In this document: positions 1-6,402 of the stretch, piece by piece
How positions within the stretch are numbered: the stretch's first letter is position 1
How the letters are laid out: every line of letters begins with the position of its first letter
Source: RGIG7450 sp045577655
GTDB taxonomy: Bacteria > Bacillota > Clostridia > RUG12999
Length of the DNA stretch: 13,246 bases
Direction: 5' to 3'
Assembly (NCBI GenBank): GCA_045577655.1
Contig: JAZNIU010000034.1
Span: 1-13,246, forward strand
Position numbers and translations under genes: made by a program
The notes under the pieces: model-generated
Told to the model about the DNA's origin: nothing
The model's input: only the letters and a program-made list of their open reading frames with translations
The model's database searches: none

Positions 1-21
1 GGCTGAAAAGCTACTTCTTTT

Positions 22-702
22 TTAGTTGTTTATTAAATCTTTTACAACTTCCGACGCTATGAGAAGTCCGGCAGAGGAGGGAACAAAAGATATGCTTGGG
101 ATAATATCTTCTGATTTAATGGGTTGTTCGGTTGAGAAAACCACTTTTAAAGAGGTTATTCCTCTCGATTTAAGTTCTCTTCTCATAACCCGTGCAAGCG
201 GACATACACTTGTCTTATTTATATCTGCTACTTGAAACAGTGCAGGATTAAGTTTTCCGCCTGTTCCCATACAGCTTATAATGGGGATATTTTTTTCTTT
301 TGCTTTTTTAATAAGAACAAGTTTTGAAGTGACCGTATCTATTGCATCAACGATATAGTCATAGTCGTCAAACGGAAAAGTTTCAGCCACTTCAGCATCG
401 AAAAACAGATTAAATTTTTTTACCTCGGCAGAGGGGTTTATATCCATTATACGAGCTTCTGCAACATCGGTTTTATTCATGCCGACGGTGGAGTTAAGCG
501 CAATTATCTGTCTGTTTATATTGGTTATATCCACAACATCTTTGTCAACCACAGAAATTTTGTTTATGCCGCATCTTGCAAGGGCTTCCACCACATACGA
601 GCCCACACCGCCTATGCCGAAAACGGCAACGTTTTTAGCCTGCAGTTTATTAAATTTTTCTTCACCCATAAGAAGTTTTGTTCTGGAAAAGATTTTATTC
701 AT
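22..702 (-). CDS. tcdA: tRNA threonylcarbamoyladenosine dehydratase (TcdA/CsdL, E1-like ThiF fold)
   Basis: This 226-residue protein belongs to the ThiF/MoeB/E1 superfamily. Family members of the TcdA branch use ATP to cyclise the t6A side chain at position 37 of ANN-decoding tRNAs to ct6A. The nucleotide-binding glycine motif GIGGVGS is at residues 29-35, acidic residues D53 and D55 end the next strand, the E1-type NRQ is at 63-65, and D119/D122 lie in the DAIDTVTSK segment. SCMGTGGK (143-150) and VCPLARVMRRELK (166-178) are typical of the TcdA/YgdL branch rather than MoeB or ThiF, which carry CxxC zinc sites. I chose ATG 702, not the in-frame ATG at 738: GAGG (711-714) lies 8 nt upstream, and a near-consensus promoter with its -10 at 721-726 would make the longer start untranscribed. 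It is divergent from the YdcZ-like gene. The family call is firm; the exact tRNA substrate is inferred. Confidence 0.92.
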   Translation of the reverse strand: MNKIFSRTKLLMGEEKFNKLQAKNVAVFGIGGVGSYVVEALARCGINKISVVDKDVVDITNINRQIIALNSTVGMNKTDVAEARIMDINPSAEVKKFNLFFDAEVAETFPFDDYDYIVDAIDTVTSKLVLIKKAKEKNIPIISCMGTGGKLNPALFQVADINKTSVCPLARVMRRELKSRGITSLKVVFSTEQPIKSEDIIPSISFVPSSAGLLIASEVVKDLINN

Positions 703-720
703 ACTATCTACCTCAAGAGG

Positions 721-749
721 ATTATATAACTTAAACATGGAAAAGTCAA
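721..749 (-). promoter_or_regulatory. Sigma-A-type promoter of tcdA
   Basis: Read on the minus strand, TTGACT (744-749) and TATAAT (721-726) are separated by exactly 17 bp. Initiation would fall near 713-715, at or just before the GAGG Shine-Dalgarno (711-714), giving a leader of only about 12 nt. This also decides the start codon of tcdA. Confidence 0.8.
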
Positions 750-754
750 GTTAT

Positions 755-784
755 TTGATTAAACTGCAAAAAAATGAGAATAAT
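755..784 (+). promoter_or_regulatory. Possible promoter of the YdcZ-like gene
   Basis: TTGATT (755-760) and AATAAT (779-784) are separated by 18 bp. Its -35 lies back to back with the tcdA -35, 5 bp away. The predicted start site (about 791) falls on the GAGGTG ribosome binding site (791-796), so the leader would be very short. The match is only moderate in an AT-rich spacer. Confidence 0.4.
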
Positions 785-803
785 AAGACCGAGGTGAAAA
801 CAT

Positions 804-1232
804 ATGATAGGTGTAATTTTCAGTATAATAGCCGGAGCGGCGATGAGTTTTCAGGGGGTTATGAATACAAGGCTTGGAGAAAAAGCAGGCATTTACGAGG
901 CAAATGCTTTTGTTCAGTTTATTGCATTTCTTTTGTCGGTTGTTTTGCTGCTTATAATGGGCAAAGGAGATTTAAAAGGGATTTTCCAGGCAGACAGGCT
1001 CTATCTTCTGGGGGGAGTGCTTGCAATTGTTATAACTGTTTCTGTTATGCTTGGAATAGGCAATTTGTCACCCACGATTGCAATTTCAATAATACTTATT
1101 TCACAGCTTACTGTTGCGGCGGTAATAGATGCTTTTGGAATACTCGGCAGCGAGAAGATAGTTTTTGGACTTAAAAAATTTATAGGACTTGGACTTATGA
1201 TAGCCGGGGTAATAATGTTTAAAATAAAATAA
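804..1232 (+). CDS. Small membrane protein of the DMT superfamily, YdcZ (DUF606) type
   Basis: The 142-residue, almost wholly hydrophobic protein has about five predicted membrane segments (roughly residues 2-20, 33-52, 66-86, 92-112, 125-140). It opens with IAGAAMSFQGVMNTRLGEK, where the polar QGVMN stretch after the first helix is typical of the YdcZ/DUF606 branch of the drug/metabolite transporter superfamily. Its length is that of the single-repeat family members (about 140-150 residues), about half of a 10-helix EamA transporter, so it probably works as a dimer or with a paralogue; no paralogue is adjacent here. Its substrate cannot be predicted. The ATG at 804 is supported by GAGGTG (791-796), 7 nt upstream. 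A hairpin terminator starts directly after its stop codon. The family call rests on overall pattern, not on a catalytic motif. Confidence 0.8.
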   Translation: MIGVIFSIIAGAAMSFQGVMNTRLGEKAGIYEANAFVQFIAFLLSVVLLLIMGKGDLKGIFQADRLYLLGGVLAIVITVSVMLGIGNLSPTIAISIILISQLTVAAVIDAFGILGSEKIVFGLKKFIGLGLMIAGVIMFKIK

Positions 1233-1256
1233 GGGCAGCCAGTGGCTGCCCCTTTT
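1233..1256. terminator. Bidirectional intrinsic terminator between convergent genes
   Basis: GGGCAGCC (1233-1240) pairs with GGCTGCCC (1244-1251) around a 3-nt loop. On the plus strand it is followed by CTTTT and serves the YdcZ-like gene. On the minus strand it is followed by TTATTTTATTTT and serves the S-layer-homology gene, whose stop is about 20 nt away. Confidence 0.85.
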
Positions 1257-1272
1257 ACATAAGCTGTTTTTT

Positions 1273-3045
1273 TTATTTGTTAACAATTATAAGCGAAGCT
1301 TCAATTGCTGCAGAGGTGTTTGTACCAAATACTGTAACAGTGTCGCCGGCTTTAATGTTTTTAATTAAAAGTGTATGACCGGATTTGTCCTGAACTTTAG
1401 CACCTTTTGTAAAGATAAGTGCTTCACTTTCAGCAAGTTTAATGTATCCGTAAGATGTGTTGATATATTCAACTGTACCGGATATTGTAGAGTCGGTTGC
1501 TGCAACTTCTGTAACTTTAAGAGTTGTTATTGTTGAACCTTCAACTTTAGCTTCGACAGTATCACCAAGTCTTAAGTCGTAAATTGTTTTGCCGATGTCT
1601 GAAGTAATAGCGGCAGAACGGGAAACTGCATAAGAAATTTTTTCGCCATCAGCTGATAAAGTGATGGATGGTGTGTTTGAAATAACAATTTCAGAAATTA
1701 CACCTGAAACATTTTTAACAGAGCTTGTTGCTGTTATTGAGGAAATGAGACCGTAGGTGAGAGTAACATTTACTTTGTCTCCTTCAGCAAGGTCGGAAAG
1801 CTCTACAAGTTTGGAGTTTCTTCTTACAACAACGTCGTCTGTGCAGTCATAAGAAAGAACTACATCCTTATTGTTGATATATATAGCAAATACCGGTTCA
1901 AATTCGATTGATTCGATTGTGCCCGAAACCGCTGATGTTTTGTTTTCTGCCTGAATGTGAATTACTTTTCCTGCTTTAATGCTGACAGAAACAAAATCTG
2001 ATTTAACAAGGTCTGTAATAGAACTTTTCTTACCATTTTTTATAACAGTAACAGAAGAACTGATTGTATATTTTTTTGATTCATCTGTTTTTGCGTCTTT
2101 TACAATAATTGAAGTAGCATCTTCATAAGTTTCATAACCATTGAAAATACCTGTAACAGTATTTTCAAAAGTAGAAGTTACGCTGTCAACAAAAACAACT
2201 TTATTGCCGCTTAATGTGAGGCGAACCTTTGAACCGGCGGAAATATCAGAAGCTTTTGCGGCAAGACCGTCAACCATAATAACCGCAGAAGAAGGAATCT
2301 TGTAGGAAACAGTTTCCTCGCCGTCACCGCCAAGTCTTATTGTATCATCGTCTTCGTTGAATAAAAGCATATTTCCTTCAACATAGCTATAATCTATCAT
2401 AGGAATAACTCTGTAAAGAAGAGTTGCAATCATTGCACGGGTAAGTTTTCCATTAGGAAGGAAGAGTCCATCTCCCATACCATTCATGAGACCCTTGTTG
2501 CAAACATAGTTTACAAAAGGTTTTGCTGCAACCGGAATATCAGCAATGTCACTGAACTCAATAGTAATTTCTTCTTTTTTAACAGAGTCTAAATCTGTTT
2601 CAAAAATCTTTGTTAAAAGAACAGCTGCCTCATATCTTTTAAGAGGCTGTGCAGCTTCAGAATCTGCTGCATAAACTACAAGGTCATCATAGGTGAGAAC
2701 ACCTTTGTATAATAAATAGCTGATTTCGTCTTTGTAGGGTGTAGAATAAGATGAAAGTGTATCCTGATAAATTTCTGATGCAATTTCAACATATTTATCG
2801 GAGGAAGCTTCGTTAAAACCTAAAATACGGGAAATAAGAACAAGGGTTTCCTGTTTTGTAACCGAATTATCCGGTCTGAAAGAACCATCCTCATAGCCTT
2901 TGATTATGCCTGACGCAGACATTTCATCAACGGCAGTTTTTGCCCAACTCAAGCGTTCTTCGTTCATGTCGCTGAAAGCAAAAACACTTATTTGCGAGAG
3001 CACAACTGCAAGAACGAGAACAATTGATAAAATTGACTTTTTCAT
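1273..3045 (-). CDS. Secreted S-layer-homology (SLH) domain protein with C-terminal beta-rich repeats
   Basis: The 590-residue product begins with a Sec signal peptide (KK at 2-3, hydrophobic core 5-20, likely cleavage after VFA at 23). Three SLH domains follow at about 25-76, 104-150 and 164-214, with FSDM...W, GYEDGSFRPDNSVTKQE, LKRYEA and GDGLFLPNGKLTRA as hallmarks. SLH triplets bind pyruvylated secondary cell-wall polymers in other Gram-positive bacteria, so this protein is probably anchored to the wall. Residues about 225-588 look like five degenerate copies of a roughly 70-residue beta-rich unit: a VxGxI-like opening, a Y.[IV] strand, then GD.V.V and a closing .I..I strand. No enzyme motif is visible. 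ATG 3045 is preferred to ATG 3057 because GGAGG (3051-3055) sits 5 nt in front of it and overlaps the earlier ATG. The gene has its own promoter and terminator. The role of the C-terminal part is unknown. Confidence 0.9.
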   Translation of the reverse strand: MKKSILSIVLVLAVVLSQISVFAFSDMNEERLSWAKTAVDEMSASGIIKGYEDGSFRPDNSVTKQETLVLISRILGFNEASSDKYVEIASEIYQDTLSSYSTPYKDEISYLLYKGVLTYDDLVVYAADSEAAQPLKRYEAAVLLTKIFETDLDSVKKEEITIEFSDIADIPVAAKPFVNYVCNKGLMNGMGDGLFLPNGKLTRAMIATLLYRVIPMIDYSYVEGNMLLFNEDDDTIRLGGDGEETVSYKIPSSAVIMVDGLAAKASDISAGSKVRLTLSGNKVVFVDSVTSTFENTVTGIFNGYETYEDATSIIVKDAKTDESKKYTISSSVTVIKNGKKSSITDLVKSDFVSVSIKAGKVIHIQAENKTSAVSGTIESIEFEPVFAIYINNKDVVLSYDCTDDVVVRRNSKLVELSDLAEGDKVNVTLTYGLISSITATSSVKNVSGVISEIVISNTPSITLSADGEKISYAVSRSAAITSDIGKTIYDLRLGDTVEAKVEGSTITTLKVTEVAATDSTISGTVEYINTSYGYIKLAESEALIFTKGAKVQDKSGHTLLIKNIKAGDTVTVFGTNTSAAIEASLIIVNK

Positions 3046-3058
3046 ATGAACCTCCATC

Positions 3059-3073
3059 TGCGCATTTTGCGCA
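3059..3073 (-). promoter_or_regulatory. Leader hairpin immediately upstream of the SLH gene Shine-Dalgarno
   Basis: Two copies of the self-complementary hexamer TGCGCA (3059-3064 and 3068-3073) flank a 3-nt spacer. In the mRNA they can form a 6-bp stem ending 3 nt before GGAGG (3051-3055). It is not followed by a U-tract, so it is not a terminator. It could stabilise the 5' end or modulate ribosome access; that role is inference. Confidence 0.55.
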
Positions 3074-3100
3074 AAAAATTTATCTATTTTCCTACATAAA

Positions 3101-3129
3101 ATTTTAACATAAAAAAATTATCAATGCAA
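3101..3129 (-). promoter_or_regulatory. Sigma-A-type promoter of the SLH gene
   Basis: On the minus strand TTGCAT (3124-3129) and TAAAAT (3101-3106) are 17 bp apart. Initiation would be near 3094, giving a leader of about 50 nt that contains the TGCGCA hairpin. Confidence 0.65.
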
Positions 3130-3131
3130 GA

Positions 3132-3174
3132 TTATTTTACAATTTTCACAAAATGTAATGAAATTGTAAAATAA
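3132..3174. repeat. Perfect 14-bp inverted repeat upstream of the SLH promoter
   Basis: TTATTTTACAATTT (3132-3145) is mirrored exactly by AAATTGTAAAATAA (3161-3174) with a 15-nt spacer. It ends 3 bp upstream of the -35 element (3124-3129). TGTAA also occurs at 3154 and 3180. The position suits an operator for a DNA-binding regulator. It is AT-rich and lacks a clean U-run partner, so a terminator is less likely; the upstream gene already has a GC-containing terminator at 3194-3221. Confidence 0.5.
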
Positions 3175-3193
3175 AAATATGTAATTTGTTGAC

Positions 3194-3221
3194 AAAAAAA
3201 GGACCCTAACGGTCCTTTTTT
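3194..3221 (-). terminator. Intrinsic terminator of the cwlD unit
   Basis: GGACC (3201-3205) and GGTCC (3211-3215) flank a 5-nt loop. An A-run (3194-3200) and a T-run (3216-3221) extend the stem and provide the U-tract on the minus strand. It begins inside the stop codon of the unknown gene. Confidence 0.85.
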
Positions 3222-3891
3222 AATAACTGCAAAAAAACTCTCCACTACTGTCAATTCCAACACACAGCGCACTATAAACGGTTTTATTGTCCATAATTTC
3301 ATATGCATCTGCATCAATATCCTTAAAGGGATTGTCGGCGTTTGTTTTTTTCGGAATCATAATTGCAATGAAAAGTATGTCTTTCTCTTCCTTGACACCA
3401 ACATAATAGTAGCCGACTTTGTTAATTGAATCATATACTGTATTGTTTCCTATTATGTGATGTATTATGGAATAATTCTGTGTAATAAAGTTCCCTCTTA
3501 TACGAGTCCAGCTGAAACCACCACCAAAAAAACCGTCAGGTGTAAATGGATTTATTTCTTCTATTACAGTGGCTGTTTCAGTATTTAGCAATTGTGCAAT
3601 TTCCGATTTTGTATTTTCGTTTCCGCTCCACGCAAAAATTTTTTTGTCATGTGATAATAGAGCAAAAGCAGAACAATCGATTAAATATTCTTTTTCATAA
3701 ATTCCCTCTTTTTTTTGTATCAGTCCGACAGGGTAGAGCTTATCGTTTGAAAGATAATATAAAGACAAAGACCCATCGGTGATTACATTTTTAAAAGAAT
3801 AATAAATTTTTGTTTTTTTATTTAAGTTAGTTACTTTTATTACGCCCGAAATGTCATTATCAGAATTTAATATATAAATTTGTCTTCCCAT
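3220..3891 (-). CDS. Protein of unknown function, translationally coupled to the cwlD-like amidase
   Basis: I do not recognise this 223-residue protein. It has no signal peptide and no membrane segment. Residues about 1-90 read as alternating beta strands (IYYSF, SLYYLS, KIFAWSG). A threonine/glutamate-rich link follows (about 92-115). A second part begins with a glycine- and aromatic-rich stretch (DGFFGGGFSWTRIRG, 119-133), then NYSIIHHIIGNN (139-150), GYYYVGV (160-166) and a hydrophobic strand FIAIMIP (174-180). No catalytic motif is evident. Two adjacent ATGs are possible; the second (3891) is better because GAGG lies 6 nt upstream of it and only 3 nt upstream of the first. The ribosome binding site starts just after the TGA of the amidase gene, so the two are almost certainly co-transcribed and coupled. 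A link to cell wall or sporulation is inferred from context only. Confidence 0.75.
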   Translation of the reverse strand: MGRQIYILNSDNDISGVIKVTNLNKKTKIYYSFKNVITDGSLSLYYLSNDKLYPVGLIQKKEGIYEKEYLIDCSAFALLSHDKKIFAWSGNENTKSEIAQLLNTETATVIEEINPFTPDGFFGGGFSWTRIRGNFITQNYSIIHHIIGNNTVYDSINKVGYYYVGVKEEKDILFIAIMIPKKTNADNPFKDIDADAYEIMDNKTVYSALCVGIDSSGEFFCSY

Positions 3892-3902
3892 CATCTACCT
3901 CG

Positions 3903-4613
3903 TCAATTTTTTGAATAAAACCGGGTTATTCCGTTATATATGGCACCGGCAAGTTTGGTTCGGTATTCCGGAGTTTTCAGCCGCGCGAGGTCCATTTCGT
4001 TTGACAGAAAACCACATTCAACAACAACCGAAGGTACAGAAACATCGTTTAAAATAAAAATACTACCACTGCCATTTTTAGTTTCACGGGTATTTTGCGG
4101 GTCGATTATACGTATTTCTTCCTGAATTAAATCTGCCAGCTTTTTTGAATCTGCCGGTGAAGAAGAATAAAAGGTCTGTGTTCCGAAATATTGGCTGTCT
4201 TGAAAGGTGTTCATGTGAATGCTGATAAAAGCCTCAACTTTAAGCTCGTCAGTAATTTTTTTACGATTGCCTAAGTCGGCAATTTTTCTCATCTTGTTAA
4301 TCTCATCCTCGACAGTGCTGAGAGAACGGTCGTCGCTTCTTGTCAAAAAGACGGTGCAGCCCGATTGTTGCAACATATTCTGAAGCTCAAGAGCAATTTC
4401 AAGATTAAGGTCTTTTTCAGTTGTTCCGTCCGGTCCGGAAGCGCCTCCGTCCGGTCCGCCGTGACCTGCATCAATAATAACAATGTGGTTTGAACTTGGA
4501 AGTGCAGAAACGGAAGTAGTAGTGTTCTGCGTAATTACCGTAGCTGACAAAGCAACCAACATAAAAGCAACTGCGTATGTAATAAGCTTCCTTTTTTTTA
4601 GTACAAAAATCAT
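3903..4613 (-). CDS. cwlD: N-acetylmuramoyl-L-alanine amidase (Amidase_3), CwlD-like
   Basis: This 236-residue zinc amidase cleaves the bond between N-acetylmuramic acid and L-alanine in peptidoglycan. CwlD, its closest functional type, acts outside the forespore membrane and makes muramic-delta-lactam in spore cortex. The N-terminus (KKRK, then a hydrophobic segment about 10-27) is a signal peptide or anchor. The Amidase_3 domain fills residues 43-234: IVIIDAGHGGPDGG gives zinc ligand H51, TEKDLNLEIA gives E66, FISIHMN gives H133, and VVVECGFLSN gives the catalytic E199. Length matches Bacillus subtilis CwlD (about 237), and there are no SH3, LysM or AMIN wall-binding domains. ATG 4613, with GAGG 9 nt upstream, is preferred over the TTG at 4622, which is too close to the same site. 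It heads a two-gene unit. A sporulation role is likely but rests on domain architecture; a vegetative amidase is possible. Confidence 0.85.
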   Translation of the reverse strand: MIFVLKKRKLITYAVAFMLVALSATVITQNTTTSVSALPSSNHIVIIDAGHGGPDGGASGPDGTTEKDLNLEIALELQNMLQQSGCTVFLTRSDDRSLSTVEDEINKMRKIADLGNRKKITDELKVEAFISIHMNTFQDSQYFGTQTFYSSSPADSKKLADLIQEEIRIIDPQNTRETKNGSGSIFILNDVSVPSVVVECGFLSNEMDLARLKTPEYRTKLAGAIYNGITRFYSKN

Positions 4614-4644
4614 AAGACTCAACCTCTCTTAAACAGGGTTTTAT

Positions 4645-4650
4645 ATTATA
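4645..4650 (-). promoter_or_regulatory. Candidate -10 element for the cwlD unit
   Basis: TATAAT reads on the minus strand about 30 bp before the start codon. The hexamer 17 bp upstream (TTTTCT) is a poor -35. The wider CATTATAAT superficially resembles the -10 of forespore sigma factors, but I find no matching -35 at the right spacing, so the sigma factor stays open. Confidence 0.4.
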
Positions 4651-4694
4651 ATGTTTATTCCTGCACAAGAAAAGTTATAACCAAGAAATTTAAC

Positions 4695-4726
4695 TAAAAA
4701 AGCGGTGCACGAAAATGTGCACCGCT
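4695..4726 (-). terminator. Intrinsic terminator after trxA
   Basis: AGCGGTGCAC (4701-4710) and GTGCACCGCT (4717-4726) form a perfect 10-bp stem with a 6-nt loop. On the minus strand it runs into TTTTTTAG. It ends the long infC-to-trxA gene series. An overlapping smaller hairpin (4721-4734, ACCGC-TTCG-GCGGT) shares one arm with it. Confidence 0.9.
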
Positions 4727-4744
4727 TCGGCGGTTAGCCTTAGG

Positions 4745-5053
4745 TCATATATTTGCAAATTCAATAAGCTGAGATTTTGAAATGAGACCGGAAGACTTTT
4801 TAACAGGCTGTCCGTCTTTAAACAGAATGAGTGTCGGAATTGTTGCAATTCCGAATTCTGTTGCAAGAAGTTCTTGGTCGTCAACATTTATTTTACCAAC
4901 TACAACATTTTCTGTTTCGTTGGAAAACTCGTCTATGATAGGGGAAAGCATTCTGCAGGGACCACACCAACTTGCCCAGAAATCAACCAGAACAGGTTTT
5001 TCATTTTTTAAAACAATCTCTTCAAAATTCTGAGACGTAATTTCAATTGCCAT
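4745..5053 (-). CDS. trxA: Thioredoxin
   Basis: The 102-residue single-domain cytosolic thioredoxin carries the redox motif WCGPC (C30 and C33) after VLVDFWAS, the buried D24, and the cis-proline in ATIPTLILFKDG (P73). Its length is standard (about 100-110) and there is no signal peptide. It reduces protein disulfides using electrons normally delivered by thioredoxin reductase; no reductase gene lies in this window. The start at 5053 fits the family N-terminus, although its ribosome binding site is weak (AAAGG about 12 nt upstream). The gene lies 26 nt after trmFO with no clear promoter between, so it is probably the last gene of that operon, and a strong terminator follows. The best promoter-like pair upstream (TTGACG with GATAAT) has a 20-bp gap and is not convincing. 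Confidence 0.95.
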   Translation of the reverse strand: MAIEITSQNFEEIVLKNEKPVLVDFWASWCGPCRMLSPIIDEFSNETENVVVGKINVDDQELLATEFGIATIPTLILFKDGQPVKKSSGLISKSQLIEFANI

Positions 5054-5079
5054 ACAATATCACTGCCTTTCAAAAGTTA

Positions 5080-6402
5080 TTATTTTCTGTTTAATGTCTG
5101 ATTATCCTTTAATAATATAGATATTTCGTCAAGCGCACGCTCGGCAATTAAAAGATTTTTTTCTTGTTTTTTACGAACTTTTTTTCCCAGCGGTGCCATA
5201 ATCCCAAAATTTACGTTCATTGGCTGGAAATTTGAAATATTTCCTCCCGAAACATATTTTGAAAGTGCACCTATCGCAGTTGTGTCGGGGAATTTAACAG
5301 GAGCTTCACCATTTAATTTTGCTGAAAGATTAACACCGGCAACAAACCCGGACGAAGCCGATTCAATGTATCCCTCAACGCCTGTGATTTGCCCTGCGAA
5401 AAATATTTTGGGGTTTTGTTTTAAGTTATATGTGTCATCAAGAAGTTTTGGTGAATTTATAAAGGTGTTTCTGTGCATAACGCCGTATCGTACAAACTCG
5501 GCATTTTTAAGAGCCGGAATAAGCCCGAAAACGCGTTTCTGCTCGCACCATTTAAGATGGGTCTGAAAACCTACCATATTAAACAAGGTGCCGTCTTTAT
5601 TATCTTGTCTGAGCTGCACGACAGCATAGGGCTCTTTCCCTGTTTTTGGGTCGGGAAGACCGACCGGCTTTAATGGACCAAAGAGCAAAGTGTTTTCCCC
5701 ACGGGACGCCATTGTTTCAACAGGCATACACCCTTCAAAAACCACTGTTTTGTCCATTTCTTTTATATCAGCACATTCAGCAGAAATAAGTGCCTGATAG
5801 AAAGCTTTATATTCTGCTTCGGTCATTGAACAGTTTATATAATCGTCGTCGCCTTTGCCATATCTTGATGCACGGTATGCGCTTGAAAAATCTATTGATT
5901 CCAGTGTAACAATAGGTGCTGCTGCATCATAAAAATATAAATTTTCTTCAGATGTCAGTTTCTTTATTTCTTTAAACAAAACATCGGTTGTAAGCGGACC
6001 TGTCGCAATGATAACATTTTCGTCGGGAATAGTTGTTATTTCCTCAGATACAACAGTTATATTTGGGTGGGACGTAATCTTTTCTGTTACAAGATTTGAA
6101 AAAAGAGTTCTGTCCACGGCAAGTGCACCACCTGCAGGCACACGGGTTTTGTCTGCACATTCCATAATAAGACTGCCCATACGGCGGAGTTCTTCTTTTA
6201 TAAGACCAACAGCATTTTCAAGTCTGTCGGCCCGGAGTGAATTGCTGCAAACAAGCTCTGCAAAACCTTTATAATGATGAGCAGGGGAGTATTTTGCGGG
6301 TTTCATTTCATACAAAGTAACACAAATATCCCGCTCGGCAAGCTGCCAGGCTGCTTCACAACCGGCAAGACCGCCCCCAATCACTATAGCTTTATTTTTC
6401 AT
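5080..6402 (-). CDS. trmFO: Folate/FAD-dependent tRNA m5U54 methyltransferase TrmFO
   Basis: TrmFO makes ribothymidine at U54 in the T-loop of tRNAs, taking the carbon from methylenetetrahydrofolate and electrons from FADH2. This 440-residue protein starts with the FAD-binding Rossmann motif IVIGGGLAGCEAAWQLAER (residues 6-24) and the family signature LVCSNSLR (50-57). Catalytic cysteines match those known in B. subtilis: C52 here for C53, and C225 in FEGCMPVETMASRG for C226. A second FAD-contact motif, FAGQITGVEGYIESASSG, is at 335-352. Length is normal (about 435-445). ATG 6402 is chosen over an upstream ATG (6456) because the glycine motif then starts at the usual distance and the upstream codons lie within the end of topA. 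It overlaps topA by 11 nt and has only a weak Shine-Dalgarno, pointing to translational coupling. The topA-trmFO pairing is conserved in Firmicutes. Confidence 0.96.
   Translation of the reverse strand: MKNKAIVIGGGLAGCEAAWQLAERDICVTLYEMKPAKYSPAHHYKGFAELVCSNSLRADRLENAVGLIKEELRRMGSLIMECADKTRVPAGGALAVDRTLFSNLVTEKITSHPNITVVSEEITTIPDENVIIATGPLTTDVLFKEIKKLTSEENLYFYDAAAPIVTLESIDFSSAYRASRYGKGDDDYINCSMTEAEYKAFYQALISAECADIKEMDKTVVFEGCMPVETMASRGENTLLFGPLKPVGLPDPKTGKEPYAVVQLRQDNKDGTLFNMVGFQTHLKWCEQKRVFGLIPALKNAEFVRYGVMHRNTFINSPKLLDDTYNLKQNPKIFFAGQITGVEGYIESASSGFVAGVNLSAKLNGEAPVKFPDTTAIGALSKYVSGGNISNFQPMNVNFGIMAPLGKKVRKKQEKNLLIAERALDEISILLKDNQTLNRK

Noticed and set aside
1..21. Possible terminator fragment downstream of tcdA
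   Set aside because: Only a 3-bp stem can be drawn from the bases present, and the region is cut by the window edge.
479..1174. Long plus-strand reading frame across the tcdA/YdcZ-like region
   Set aside because: It runs antisense through tcdA and out of frame through the YdcZ-like gene, both of which have clear family motifs, and it has no ribosome binding site or recognisable domain.
3188..3193. TTGACA on the plus strand as a promoter
   Set aside because: No -10 lies at a suitable distance, and the downstream plus-strand DNA is antisense to the cwlD unit; the match is incidental to the terminator flank.
5085..5125. Internal trmFO promoter for trxA (TTGACG with GATAAT on the minus strand)
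   Set aside because: The spacing is about 20 bp and the -35 and -10 matches are partial, so it is not distinguishable from chance in AT-rich sequence.
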